From: Pomphorhynchus laevis
Lineage: Eukaryota; Acanthocephala; Palaeacanthocephala; Echinorhynchida; Pomphorhynchidae
Direction: 5' to 3'
DNA: 64,000 nt
Assembly: GCA_012934845.2 (NCBI GenBank)
Contig: WNNJ02000227.1
Span: forward strand, 124,001 to 188,000
Position 1 is the first letter of the stretch, and each line of letters starts with the position of its first letter. Under the pieces are notes generated by a model. That model saw nothing but the letters and a program-made list of their open reading frames with translations, was not told where the DNA came from and did no database searches. Below, one piece after another: positions 44,981 to 58,300 of this stretch. The translations under genes and the position numbers were made by a program.

Positions 44981-47900
44981 GTTGATTTTAATAAAATAGC
45001 CAAGTTGAGCTTGACGACTTTGAATTTTTTTACAAGATAAATTATATAAATATTTTGATATTGTTGAAATAACTGTTTATCTATTTCTAATAAAAAAATT
45101 CAGAAATAAATATTTGTATTAAAAAATACAAATATTAAATTATTTATATTAAATCGGGTTTTATTAATTTTTTAATAGATTTTATTAATTCTCATTAATT
45201 CAACATTTTTAATTCTGCGTTTTAGTGCATCGCCGATAAAAGGATACTTTCTCAATGAATTAATTCGTACAACCTTGTAAACATCAAAATGAAATGCATT
45301 AAAGAGTAAGACAGTCGCTCCTTGCGGAATTTTATACGAAGAGCTTTCTGCGCTTTACTTTAAAGGACAGACAAGTTTGGTAGAATATACACACCCTACG
45401 GAAATATACAGTAAAAATAAAAATAAAATATGCACCCGCTGATTTCAATTTTTGTATAAAAATTAAAAATATAAAAATGTTAAGGAACTTAAATTTAAAA
45501 TGTTATTAGTATAAAGGTCTAAATTTTAAGAAGAATCAAATACGTAATTGTATTCTATCAATACAATGTCTTAATTAATGTTTTAATATAACTATTTGTT
45601 GCAAAACAAGATATAAAAGCGCGAATTGGGATTAACTAATCACGAATTAGAATTTTATTAGGATTCAATCTAATCCTAATAAAATCCTAATAAAATCCTA
45701 ATTTCTTACATAATGAAAAAGGAATAATAAAATTAATAACTTTATTTGTAAATTTAAAATTTACAAATAAATTTATTAATTTTTTAATTTTTAAATTTTT
45801 TACTTTTTAAAATTTAAAAATGTGTAAATTTATTTTTTTATTCAAAAGTCCATTTTGATAGAGAAAAATTAAAATAATATATATTTTTTTTAATAGGAGT
45901 ATCACATTAGATTATAAATAAGGCAAAGAGACATTATTTTTATTAAACGAAAATCCTGACAATTTAATTTTAAATTAATTTAATTAATGTAATTAATATA
46001 TTTATTTTGAAATTAAATTTGAAATTGATAATTAAATTTAATTTAATTTAAAATTAAATTTGAAATTGATTATTTGATTTTGAAACTTAATTGTTTTGTA
46101 AGTCCTCCCAAAACATGTAAACCCATGGGAGAGCTAACAAGCACTTATAAACTCATTTCTGTTTTACTATTATTTATGTTTTCTATTATGTAATTTAATT
46201 TTTTTGTAGATTTGCTAAATACGATATAAGTGTGTATAGAAAATTACGCATTAATAAATAATTCGAGTTATGTACAAACAAAATAAATATAAACTTATTT
46301 AATAAACTTATTTTCAAATTATATAATTTAGATAGTGAATAAGGCGAAGATACATTATTATTTATTTTACAATTTTGATTTAATATTTCGATGGCACGTG
46401 GGAAAGCCATTATCAAGGATTATTTAATTGTATAATTTATCTCTTTAATTTTTAAAATAAAAATTTTTCATTTCTCATTTTTTAGAGAATCATTTTTAAT
46501 CAGTTTATATTATTTTAGAAACATTGAAAATAATAAATAATCATTAAAATAATAAACAATATTTTAAAAATAGGTGTATCCAATTGTCATTAGAGTTTAA
46601 ATCAGGCGAATAGACATTATTATTTATTTTACAATTTTGATCTAATAATTCGGTGGCACGTGAAATTATACAGTTTTGGATCAAAACTGTATAATTTAAT
46701 TATATTTGTTCTTTTTTTATATAGAACAAATATAAAATAAATAAAATACTTTTTATATATAATAATAAATAAATATTATTTTATTTATTTTTAATTATAT
46801 TTATTTAATTATATATATTCGCATTTAATTAATTAATTTAAATCAATCATAAAATACAATCATATTATGGATGTTTCCATTACGTTAAAAGTTGAGGCTA
46901 ATACATGTAAAATAATAATTAAAGCGATTTACATAAGCTATAATTATTTACTGAAATGATAAGATCATTTCAGTAAATAAAGCAGACACTGAAATTAAAT
47001 TCTCGAATGATAGCTGAAAAATTATTGCTATCATCTAATGGTTAAATAGATAGCGACTAGTGTTTTATTTTCTGTACTACTTTTAATTGTTTTTTTTATA
47101 TTTTTTTATATTTTTCTATATTTTATTATGAACATATTCCACATTTTAAAATAAATATGAATGATGCAGTTGAATATTTTTCCGACATATTATCTCTTAT
47201 GATGTTATCAAAATAGTATCTCTTATATGACTGGAAATGATTAAAGGAGCGAATTATTATTTACTTGTTAAAAGTTTCTGTATAAACATATTTGTTAATT
47301 TATGCACTTAAATTACCCTTTAAGTGTCTTAAACAATAAAGACGACGTTTTTATATATGTAGTATTAGGTTAATTTATAAACTCAGAATTTGGCCATCAC
47401 GCTTTATCAACATAAAGCTAGACTTTTAATTTTTGCCTAAATGAATGCCAAATATTGTCCAAAGCAACTCAGAGTTTGACAGTAACAATATTAAACGCAT
47501 CAACATATTATAATATTTAAGATTTATAAATTAAATGAAATTATCTCTTATGATATTATCTCTAAATGATAAAATTTTCGTATTAAATTAATTAAATTTT
47601 CGAATGATAGCTGGAAAATTATTGCTATCAGTCTATTTATAGCGACTAATGTCTATTGACTATTGTTTTGTAGAGCAAATATAAAATAATATATATTATT
47701 GTTGATAGGAATCTCCAATTGTCATCAAATTGTAAATAAGGCGAAGAGACATTATTTTTTATTTGATTCAATATTTCGGTTGCACGTGGGCACATCATTA
47801 TCAAGGATTATTCAATCGATTATTCAACCAACTATTTCAATGATTTCGATCAAGTAATTTTATCGAATGAGTTTGAAATTATATTGGGAAGCACAACGAC

Positions 47901-48960
47901 AACCATAGAATACATATTAATGCGTAACAGCTTTATCATGCCAAGGATAATTCGTTTTGTTGTTCAACAATCGTATATCTGGTTTGGATAAGTCATATAG
48001 CTCATCATTAACTTGCGACAATGTCTTTAAAAAAATTGAAAACGTTGCTGATTTTGGGAGCCATATGATTATCAAATGATGATGCATTTGTTTTGTCTTT
48101 CGCTAAATTGTTTCGTCATTGATTTGCTTTTAATGAGTATATTATCATTAGTTCTGTTTGATTTTCATTTAGCCGGTTAGTGAATATACCAATTGGAGAC
48201 TATAGCTTTGTCAAAACAGCAAACTTTCATTGGTCAGATGTTTTTAATTTTTGTTAGAACATTAAATATTTAATAACATAAATTTCAATTTAAATCGATT
48301 TATTTCGATATTATTTAAAAAGATACTCTTTAAATCGTGTTTAAATAAAATGGTTTAATGATGCCAGAAACCTATATTTAATGAATTTAAATTTCTTACA
48401 CGCTGCCTTCGCACAATGTTGTTGGAAGGGATCTTGAATTGTCGAAGGAAGAAATTTGACTTTCTGGAACAGCATTTCCTAATCGACCGTTGCTTACTAC
48501 ATTTGTAAATGACTAAACAGTCAAAATTTTAAAATTAGTAAATAATTTTCAATACTGCTTAATCATCAACGTTCGTCTAATTAGCTAATTAATAATTTTC
48601 AATACTGCTTATTTAAAGCATAAATGCAAAGTATCATATACATCAACGCTCGTCTAATTAGCTAATTAAACATCAAAATAATAAAAAAAACGTAATGGAT
48701 TATGCTATCAAATATTTAATAAAATTTCGAATGCTGGCAAAGTAAAGTAATCGTATAAAAGTAGTTTACATTTTCTGCGATAGCAGCTTACTAGCATTAT
48801 AATACAAACACCAAATTGCAGTTTTTATAATTTCCGTAATAAAAAATATTTTTAATATTATATTTAAATATATTTTATATTTAATTTATATTATAAAAGA
48901 TTACACAAAAATAAAACAGCATAATTTATTGACTTATATAAAAGTTATATGAGTCGATAA
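44981..48960. other. No gene; AT-rich region with dispersed repeats
   Basis: No protein family is recognised on either strand. Low-copy repeats are listed separately. A second small family pairs about 46990-47060 with about 47580-47650 (TCGAATGATAGCTG, ATTATTGCTATCA, TAGCGACTA). A third duplicates CGTCTAATTAGCTAATTAA within 48540-48670. Confidence 0.55.
45891..47815 (+). repeat. Four-copy dispersed repeat (GGCGAAGAGACATTATT family)
   Basis: Copies lie at about 45891-45945 (partial), 46330-46430, 46571-46670 and 47701-47815, all in the same orientation. Shared blocks: AATAAGGCGAAGAGACATTA, ATTTCGGTGGCACGTGGG and, in two copies, CATTATCAAGGATTATT. The spacing is irregular, so this is not a satellite. 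There is no coding capacity. Confidence 0.75.
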
Positions 48961-48989
48961 AGTTATATGAATTTACTCAATTGATACCA

Positions 48990-49222
48990 TTCCGCGTGAA
49001 TTTCTTGTAATACATATAAGCCCGACGCGAAAGAATGACGACTGCCGTTTCGTCATCACAATGACTCATCAGTGCCAGATCCCTCACACTACTGGATGCA
49101 GATGATGCATTTGCTAGTCCTCCTCTGCATCCAGTAGTGGGAGGGATCTGGCACTGATGAGTCATTGCGATGACGAAACGGCAGTCGTCATTCTTTCGCG
49201 TCGGGCTTATATGTGATTACAA
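48990..49222. repeat. Second palindromic hammerhead copy
   Basis: The left arm (about 49007-49102) is the inverted counterpart of the right arm (about 49125-49222), with about 22 nt between. The right arm has CTGATGA, stem II GTC/GAC and GAA, but both arms lack a proper cleavage site and 5' stem III strand. As at 35.7 kb, the left arm has CTCACAC and the right arm GTGGGAG, so the two loci share one ancestral palindromic form. Both arms here also share GGCAGTCGTC. Confidence 0.85.
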
Positions 49223-49554
49223 TAAAGTTACATTTATGTAAAATACAGACTATTTATTATAAACTACATTAGGAAATTAATACTTAATTAAAATATTAAA
49301 GATACTTAAAAAATTAAGATATAGTTAATCTACACAAATATACATTTGCGTATATCAAAGTATCTGTCTAAAAATTAAAAAAGAATCATCTATATCATAA
49401 AAATGACATCTTTAAATTTACAATGAATAAATTTATCAAAGTTTGTACATTTTGGACTAACAAAGTTACAAATGTTAGATGGTAACAATTTAGCGTATTG
49501 ATATAATATCGTATAGTGCCAGATTGAGATATTAAATTTTATGAAGACTTTAAA

Positions 49555-49596
49555 GAAAGTACAGCAGTACTTTCTTAAAAGTACAGCAGTACTTTT
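49555..49596. repeat. Two tandem small hairpins
   Basis: GAAAGTAC-AGCA-GTACTTTC is followed after TT by AAAAGTAC-AGCA-GTACTTTT. Each is a perfect 8-bp stem with the same 4-nt loop. The surrounding region 49223-51430 shows no gene. Confidence 0.8.
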
Positions 49597-51430
49597 AAAG
49601 TAAATGTTTAATTAATTATTAAGTAATTTATGCTTTTAAATTAATAGTTTTACGGATTATGTAATTTGTGTTAGATGCAGATATTATAAATGTCTTTTAA
49701 GTGCATTATTAGAAAGTAGATTTATAATTTTAATTGAAAAATTTAGTGGACTGACAAAAATATTTTGTGAATTATAAATTCTAATTATTAATTATATAAT
49801 TGTTTTGTGCTATATTTAGATAATAATACGACTTCTAAAATAAAGAATTTTAAATATGTGATAATGCGGATTTTGAAGAACTACGAAATTAGTAAATAAT
49901 ATGATTGGCTCTTAGATTGAGGGAAGATGACCAAACATTTTATCTTATAATTTATATGTTTTTGATTGTCTGATTTGATTAATCAACAGTTAGTAAATGA
50001 TAAGATAATTTCCAAATAGAATAATCAATTAATTACATGAGCAAAAATATAAAGACGATCGTTCGTTCGTACCTATACTACCAGCAAAAAATTTTGTTAC
50101 TTACTTGATCAGATTCTCTTTCGCTATTATCACTGCCACTTGTTTCTACAACGCAAGTCATCTTAATGAAAAATAAATAAAAGCATACCGTTTTCGTCGC
50201 TAATATAAAATGTTGGGCTTGGTGAATCCTGAGCGATTTCGTCAGATTTCATCTCTAATTAACATTTAAATTTATCTGATTTGCTCTAAACTATAAAAAT
50301 ATAATTATCATAAATAAATTATTTATAAATTAAACACCAAATGCTTAAGAATCAATTCTGAGTGGTAACGTACATAAATTATAAATTTATAATATAAATT
50401 TATATTAAAAATTATTAATAAATAAAATCATACATTTTAATTAAATTTTTCAAATTGTTTTTTTGAAAACGAAAATTTGTTACTATTTTGTAAAATGCGG
50501 TACTATTCAGTGAAAAGTATAATTTAATAATTGATAATAATTAAATAATTTATTAAATTATTAATCAATTAAATTAATTAAATAATTTATTAAATTATCG
50601 GGCTAGTGATGTCTGCAATTCCCATGTTTTTAGTCAGATCATTATTTATCCTCAATAAAGTAATCTTTTAAGTATTAGAAGTAACCCGGCCACTTTGATA
50701 ACATCACTACTGACAATTAATGATTCTTTGATTCGATTCCATTAAATAAATCAGGTAAGTTGGAATAAAATTAAATATATTTAAATAAATATTACTAAAT
50801 AAAGAGTACATATTCCCTATTTGTAGTTTTTAACTTATTCACTTGGTGAATATATGATTCACAATCTAAATTATATATTACTTTGAAAAAAAATAATTCT
50901 TAGAATTACTAAATATCGAACTGTTTGGTTTTTAATTAAACCATTGCGTTGACTTTAAATAATGGTAATTAACGAAAATGTTTAAAATCATGAAACATAT
51001 CACAAGAAGATATACGCTTGAACCAATGAATATTGCAAGTCATAGTATTATATTTAAAAACCGCAGTGGAAAAACGTTTTATCAATTAGAATTACTAAAT
51101 TGAGATTAAACATGAATACACGATGGACGTTCTGTAAATTAAAATTTTTAAATTTATTTTAATAATATTAATATATTATTTATTTAATAGTTTAATCAAT
51201 TCTTTCATGTATTAAATTTTTATTAAAATCTGGTTGAATATGTGTATTGCAATATTCTACCGGATTAATACATTTTTTAAATACCGTCTTTGTGGTTGTT
51301 TAATAGATAGTCAACAGAAGTAATAGTAAAATAATTGCACCCATAATATACTTTTAAAGTTCGTCTAATATATAATGAAAAACTAAAATCTAGTGGGCTA
51401 GCACTGGTAATAGTTAAAGACCACATAAAT

Positions 51431-52148
51431 ACTTTATAAAAGGTATATTCCCTATAATTTAAAATTTTTAACTTATCCAAGCTGTGAATAAAAATGATTT
51501 ATATATGAAACTAGTGATTTTGTATGAGAATATAGTCGTCGGTTGGGAAGAATTTCTATATAAAAATATTCAGATAAATCTGAGTATTTAATTAATATAA
51601 AAATATTTAATCTATCAGATAAAATTTAAATTTTATTTATATATAAATTTTAATTTTGGTATTATAATATGCATTGATTTTATCATATATGTGTCATACA
51701 TATATGTATATATGTATGTCACACATACCTATGTCAACTATCCGTAATATTTCTTTTCTTTTTGCTTATATATGTATTTATATATTATTTATGTATCGCA
51801 AAATTTCAGACTTTTTTTATTTTGAAAAACCACAAGTTAGTAGGTTCTCCTTGGTATTGTTAAACATCATCGAAAATATTACTTTATAAAAAGTGAATCT
51901 TCCATATAATTTCACATTGTTAACTCATTCCCGTGGTGAATAAAAATGATTTATATATGAAACTAGTGCTTTTGTTTGAGAATATAGTCGTCGGTCGGGA
52001 AGAATTTCTAGATAAAAAATATTCAGATAAATTTTTGGGTATTTAATTAATATAAAAATATTTAATCTATCAGATAAAATTTAAATTTTATTTATATAAA
52101 TATAAATTTTAATTTCGGTATTATAATATGCATTGATTTTATCATATG
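51431..52148 (+). repeat. Direct repeat of about 260 bp in two copies
   Basis: Copy A (about 51431-51688) and copy B (about 51881-52147) share ACTTTATAAAAGG, AATAAAAATGATTTATATAT, GAATATAGTCGTCGGT, GGGAAGAATTTCTA and TTATAATATGCATTGATTTT. The start of the unit recurs weakly near 50805-50870. Copy B ends within about 60 bp of the CR1-like LINE. Confidence 0.85.
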
Positions 52149-52279
52149 CTCTCTTGTTTAAGATGTATATCCTTCAAAATGCTGGAATGTTCAAAATTTC
52201 AGTACGAGAATACACTGGAACTAATAGAGAGGAGACAAAATTGAGAAGTTAACCTATCAATTCAGAATTTTCAAGTAGT

Positions 52280-53014
52280 GTGACACAAGCGTATGAACTG
52301 GCGGCTAAACTTTGCTCTTCGCAATCAACTCGTAACCTCTGGGGACGTCCAGAAGCTTTGTGTCGCAGTAGATCACAGACGTGCAATGTGCGCTGCTACC
52401 CCACAGAAACAGTTACAACACCATTAAATAGTATTTTTGACAACCTCAACCGGGCAAATATCAAAGTTCACTCTCCGATGGCGCCGATGTCCAAAAATGA
52501 CTTCTGCAATTTTCGTGTAATGTTTTCTAATGTTCTGAGCTTACCGAATAAACTTGACAAACTGTCTCATCTAACACAGGATGAGAATTTTGATATCTTA
52601 GCACTTACTGAAACATGGCTCTCATCATCGATCAGTGATACTGAAATCGCAATACCTGGGTACAGTGTTCACAGAGCAGACAGAACTTCACGTGGTGGAG
52701 GTGTGGCCATATTTGTTTCTGATGCCCTATACAGTGAAATTCTTGAATCAACTGTTGATAACTTAACCGGTAACGAACTTGTATGGATCAAAGTAAAGTC
52801 CAACATGAAATCGCATATTACTGTTGGTTTGTTCTATCGCTCTCCCATATCACCAACTATCGACATTATGAATTCGATCAACCGTCACTTGCATAGGAAG
52901 AGGTTATTAATTTGCGGTGACTTCAATATGTCTCATGTAAGTTGGAATGATTATTCACAAACGGAAAACTGTGACATTGAGTCGAAATTACTTTTGGAAT
53001 ATTTCACAAAATGA
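52280..53014 (+). CDS. CR1-like ORF2: APE-type endonuclease (244 codons)
   Basis: After about 75 N-terminal residues the endonuclease begins with FRVMFSNVLSLPNKLDKL. It goes on through FDILALTETWLSSSISD (catalytic Glu), GGGVAIFVSD, VGLFYRSP and LLICGDFNMSHVSW (GDFN). The terminal SDH block follows in the next frame at 53130-53150. The protein would nick target DNA for target-primed reverse transcription. A stop at 53012-53014 ends the frame early. Confidence 0.88.
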   Translation: MTQAYELAAKLCSSQSTRNLWGRPEALCRSRSQTCNVRCYPTETVTTPLNSIFDNLNRANIKVHSPMAPMSKNDFCNFRVMFSNVLSLPNKLDKLSHLTQDENFDILALTETWLSSSISDTEIAIPGYSVHRADRTSRGGGVAIFVSDALYSEILESTVDNLTGNELVWIKVKSNMKSHITVGLFYRSPISPTIDIMNSINRHLHRKRLLICGDFNMSHVSWNDYSQTENCDIESKLLLEYFTK

Positions 53015-53437
53015 CCTAGTGCAACATGTCCACGAATTCACGAGAATAAGAAACGAGTTCAAATCATTTCTGGACTTGTGCCTCTCAAAAACATAAATGA
53101 GGTAAAACACATACACTTTAGGCCTCCCTTAGGATCCAGCGATCATCTCGTGCTAGTTATAGAACTGACATTTCCAAACATCGTCAAGGATATTGTGCCT
53201 CCTGTTTCCAGAATCAACGTATACAAGACTGACTACACTACTATTGCCGCACTTTTGTCACATCATTAGTGGCTTGATCCATTCTTTGTAGGCGTAAACA
53301 TGGTATGGAACGATTTTCAAGACGTGCTCCGTCACCTGATTGACATATTTTCACCTATCATGAACGTCAAAACGAAACCAAGGCAAGCAACTTAGTGGCT
53401 CGTACACTCTGTAAGACAGGCAATCAAAAAACGCAAC

Positions 53438-53806
53438 TTGGCATTTTACAAATACAGAACTGGACACGGCAATTATGAGGCTTACAAAAAAGCTCGAAAC
53501 TACGCGACGTCAATTAAACGTAATAAGCAACGGACATTTCTGAATAATCTATGTTCCCAAATTCGATCTGACCCAAAGCGATTCTTATCGTTTGTAACCA
53601 AGCAGAGCAAATCAAGACACGCTCAACTACAATGCGTATTGGACGATGCGGACAACTTGGTATGCGACCAAAAATCGATTGCCGATTTATTTGCAAACGA
53701 ATTTGCAATGGCCAACCCGTCATCAATCTGTAAGAAGGTAACGTTCGGACGTTTCGAAAGGAATAATACCTCAGCTAATCTAGACGAATGCCTAAAAATC
53801 GTTTAA
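53438..53806 (+). pseudogene. CR1-like ORF2: linker between endonuclease and RT
   Basis: AFYKYRTGHGNYEAYKKARN and KRFLSFVTKQSKS are typical of the connector in CR1/Jockey ORF2, followed by LVCDQKSIADLFANEFA. The frame stops just before the RT core, whose first block SSGPDGIPSIALRKL lies in the next segment (53850-53900). Confidence 0.75.
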
Positions 53807-53905
53807 CTGAATAATATATTCTCGGATCTAAGAAGACTACCAAGAACAAATTCCTCTGGGCCAGACGGCATACCGTCAATTGCCCTACGTAAACTCGCTA
53901 CCACT

Positions 53906-54214
53906 GTGTGTACACCTCTTCATCGCCTATTTGTTGCCTCGTTATATACATCGACCTTACCTGATGACTGGAGAACCGCAATAGTGTGCCCGATCTATAA
54001 GAAAGAAAATAAATCACGTGTATCGAACTACCGTTTAATCAGCCTTACATGCATATCTTGCAAACTCTTGGAGCAAATAGTGCTTGCTGAATTGGAGATA
54101 TTCATCAACAGAAAGGGAATCATGAATAATCAACAACATGGTTTCCGTAAACTAAGATCCACTAATACAAACTTACTCACTGCGAGACAGCTGAGACTCT
54201 TCAATAATGCCTGA
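53906..54214 (+). pseudogene. CR1-like ORF2: RT blocks 1-3
   Basis: LPDDWRTAIVCPIYKKENKS, VSNYRLISLTCISCKLLEQI and NNQQHGFRKLRSTNTNLLTA are classic CR1/Jockey RT blocks. Past a stop the sequence continues with VFFDLSQAFDRVDHSII (block A) and GVPQDSIL (block B), then YADDIK. Confidence 0.82.
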
Positions 54215-54544
54215 AACGACGTTGACATTGTCTTTTTTGATTTATCGCAAGCGTTTGATAGAGTAGACCATTCAATCATTATCGGTAAATTATATGGCAT
54301 TGAATGGCACACTTGCATCCTCCATTGAATTTCTGACTTCTTATACAGTCGCTCATTTACGGTTAAAATAGGAGACTCGTTTTCATCTAACATTCAACTA
54401 CACTATGGCGTTCCACAAGATTCAATTCTGATCCCAACGCTCTTTAATATATACATCACTAGCGTAATACCACTTTGAGTTTCTGACTGTATTCTATATG
54501 CAGATGATATTAAAATTTGGCGGGCCATCAAAAACGACAACGAC

Positions 54545-55243
54545 GTGCACATCCTACAATTGGACATATCGAACCTGCAGCATTGGGCAGATGCAGTGAA
54601 TCTGACTATAAACCCAGAAAAATGTGCTCATATGCACATTAGACGCAGGCGACATGTTGCAAACTATGAAGTAAGCGGAAGGCAAATAAACGTGGTCAAC
54701 TCTTACAAGGACCTAGGTGTAATAATAACAAATGACCTAAAAACAAACATCAACTCTGCTGCAGTCAAATCAAAGTGCTTACAAATTCTTGCTATGCTAC
54801 GCATAACTATTCGCAGAGTCGACATTCCGTCATTTCAACCACTTTACGAATCGTTGATTCTGAGTCACGTCTTATATGTATTGCAATCCATGTGTCCTCA
54901 ATCAAAAACTGAGCATACGAGTATTGAAAAGGTGCTACGCAAAGCAACGCATTTGGTTCCCTCGATAAGAGGCTTATCATTTGAAAGTAGAATTCACTTG
55001 ATAGGCGTTACATCAATAGAAAAGTATCTATTAATATCAGACTTGATGATGACATGGGCAGCCGTAAACCGTCGTGATTATCCTTTTACAGATATCTTCC
55101 CCATCCGCAAGGAATCAACACTTAGAGGTCACGGCCTTCACATCATGGCGAAACGGCACATTAGAGATGTATGCAGAGGTTTACCAGATAGGGTGCGCAC
55201 TGTATGGAACAATCTACCTGCTCACATAGTATTATGTACATAA
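54545..55243 (+). pseudogene. CR1-like ORF2: RT thumb and C-terminus (232 codons)
   Basis: LQHWADAVNLTINPEKCAHM, YKDLGVIITNDLKTNINSA, LYESLILSHVLYVLQSMCPQ and VRTVWNNLPAHIV are family landmarks after the YADD motif. The frame is open to the natural end of ORF2. Confidence 0.85.
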
Positions 55244-55390
55244 AAAACTGCATTCAAACGACAATTGAAGAACTTTGTGACTACAATTACATGACATTTT
55301 TTCATTTTTTTAAAGTGTGAATATTGTAACTCACCTTGTGACGAGCTTTTGCTCACTCTGGTGTAAATTAATAATAAATACGCAAAATAA

Positions 55391-58300
55391 TACAATCGAA
55401 ATTACTATGTATAGAATAATCGTTTTTTATAGAAGTAGATTATGTTTTTTATAGTCCAACAATTGATTTTATGCATACAATTACCTAATATTCACTTGGT
55501 TTGTGTTGCATATTTAATGATATACAAATATATTTATATTAATAATACAATGTACGAAATAAAATATTTTGATTCGAAATAATAATTAAATTAATAGAAA
55601 TGTTTATTGTACCGTAGTTTGCATTATACCTAAAACTTACAAGATTTTTTATTTCAAAATAATGCAGTTATCTTTATTTTAGCGATATACATGTCTGTCA
55701 TTACCAAATATCTTTTTTATTTTGATTCAAGGGAATTATAAAATTTAAGAAATTACAAAAACCACGGTCATTGAAATGATCGTTGTGGGTATTTTACTTT
55801 AATTAATAATGGTTTTTAGCGATAAGCACTTTAATCAAAATCTAAACATCTTAATATTTATAGAAATGAAAATACCGATTTACATATAATTATATATTTA
55901 CTTTATTATATCAGACATTATTTATTGTACCTATTGAGTCGTAAAATTTTCTAATTTTGATTTAATTAGTTTATCTAAACTCTGGGTATTGAGTTTAAAT
56001 TCGTAAAAGGAAATGTGTACACTATTATTATAAAACCAACTTTAAAAGAATTAACGTGAATACAAATGACCTTAATTTAATAATTATCAATGGAGTAATA
56101 AAGACAAACTGGAAAATAGTTGCTGCAGGGGCATTGCGACATTCGATTGTAAATGAATGTAAATCATATTTCTTGTGTTAAAATACAATTACCTAATATT
56201 CACTAATTAATTCGACGTGAGAATGGAACATGACTAGCACATATTAAAAAAAATTCAGCCTGATGAAATGACTAGAAATATAGATTCAGAAGAGCGGACG
56301 TGCCACGGAGATATTGTTCCTCACATGGGGAATCTGATCACTAGAGAATAAAACAAAATATATTCAACCAAATAAGAACGCAGTGATAAACTAGTAGCAT
56401 GACAATTTTAAGGTGAATCAACTTTTAAAAAATAATACAGTCAACACTTATAACTGGTTGAAGTTGGTTTAATCTACATATATGCACATACAACGAAAAA
56501 GGCGGCCGTTTCGGCAACTATTTACAAGTACACTGTATATTCTAACAGAATCTGATTAAATTTCAAAGATAAAAGTTGTTTCTTGGAATTATAATAATTC
56601 TAAGGAACAATTATAATTATTATATAGCGATATACTTGCAGGGAGTTTCCTCAATGTTCATGTCAACTCTATTCAATGCTCATGTTGTTAATAAAATTTA
56701 ATTTGAAAGGATTGATGTGAATAATTGACTGCTAAGCTCTCTCTCTGAGTTAAGTATGCTCAGTATATTTAATAATTGCATGTAACGAAAATTTTCAAAT
56801 GAAGTGAAGAATGTAGTGCAGGAATGCTCTAAGTTATATACCTCGTGATGCAGTTATTTAACTTGTTTAAGATGCTCTGAAAAACAATGAGTGGTGTTCA
56901 AGTTTGGAATCCGAAAAACTCATAATATATCTTAGACAACCGGTGGACATTACTGTATTGATGTACATATCGAAACCAAGTTGCACTGCGAATGAAGGAG
57001 AAAGTTTGACCAACTCATGTTGAGTGTTTAATTTGGTGATAACTTATATACGCACGATATTAATATTCTGATATTTTTTAAAAAGAAAAAAAAATATTCT
57101 GATATGATCAGCAAATGTGTTTATACTTTTATTAAGTTGATAATCAATGTAAAGAAGATCATAAGTCGCGAATTTGTGTTATGACCAAAGCATCTAAAGT
57201 ACAACGGTATACATTAGAACTGTTCTAATCATATGTGAACAAGTCTTATACCAAGAAGAAAACTTAATTTAAGGAATTGGTTTCAGCCGTATAAACTTGA
57301 AAGTTTTCAATTTTTGTAACATCAAAAAAATCAACTGTTAAACCACATTTATTATTGCAAACCACAAAGTATATTAGCACGGCCATTTTATGACAACGAC
57401 GGTGATTCGTTACTTAGCATATAATTCGTAATACTACCTCCAACATCCAATTTCAACAACCTAGATTATTTATTCATGACCTGGTTTGTTGAAAATAGTA
57501 TGCTTAAATTCTAATAACGAAATTTGAAGTAAAGACACTGGAAATAAGCATGATTTTATCTGTAATTTTCTTTTGTAAGACAACCAAATGATTTTGTTAT
57601 GAACTACATAAAGAATTGTTATTTACTGTCGAATTTAGCAATCGAGTTAGAAAGATATGATAAAACAACCTGTTATTATTTAATAAAGCAAGGTACATCT
57701 TTATTCGACTAATAACTACGCGTTATAGAAGATTAAAACTATTTTAAAAGCTTGATTCGAAAATATACATGAATTTAAATTATGCAAAAATCTGTAATGT
57801 TGAAAATTCGATTGATGAATTAAAGAATCCCATCATTTCGTTGTCAATTTATATATTTAATCTCATTTTATTTAGTTTTCAAATGATTTTTATGTCTAAA
57901 ATATAATTTAAAATAATGAATAAAAAAAACAAGTTTTATCAATCTCGTATGAAACATTAAATATTTTTACATTTAAAATTATAAACTTACCTGACTTTAT
58001 GTTTATAAGCTGGATATCTGATATATTTTTACCCTTAAAATATGATGCATTTAAGGGGATAAAACCAAAATTGAAAAGATATCTTGCATTACGTAAGTTA
58101 ATAGCAATAATAATCACTAATTCAAAGAATGTAATATATAAGAAACAAATTCTACGTTAAGTGCTCTTGTTTTTACTGCACTCAATAGTAGTAGACAATA
58201 TCGAAATGAGTCATTTATTTTAAACAAGTTATTTAACACACTTCAGGTTAGCCATCTACAAGTGATTAAAAACTTTGGAAATGCATTTTTCTAACTTGAG

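Larger units (their letters stand above)
52200..55390 (+). mobile_element. CR1-like LINE with APE-type endonuclease and RT (ORF2 nearly complete)
   Basis: Endonuclease frame 52280-53014, its end in 53078-53269 (GSSDHLVLVIE), RT linker 53438-53806, RT 53906-54214 and onward, catalytic LYADDIK near 54497-54517, and the C-terminal frame 54545-55243 ending at a stop in 55241-55243. The 3' end carries short AATAATAAATA-type repeats near 55365-55390, as in CR1 elements. About seven stops or frame changes. It is less AT-rich than its flanks and the best-preserved LINE here. ORF1 was not found upstream. Confidence 0.85.

Noticed and set aside
56262-56300. CTGATGAAATGACTAGAAA resembling a hammerhead core
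   Set aside because: The segment between the two core boxes cannot form stem II and no matching stem I or III is present nearby.
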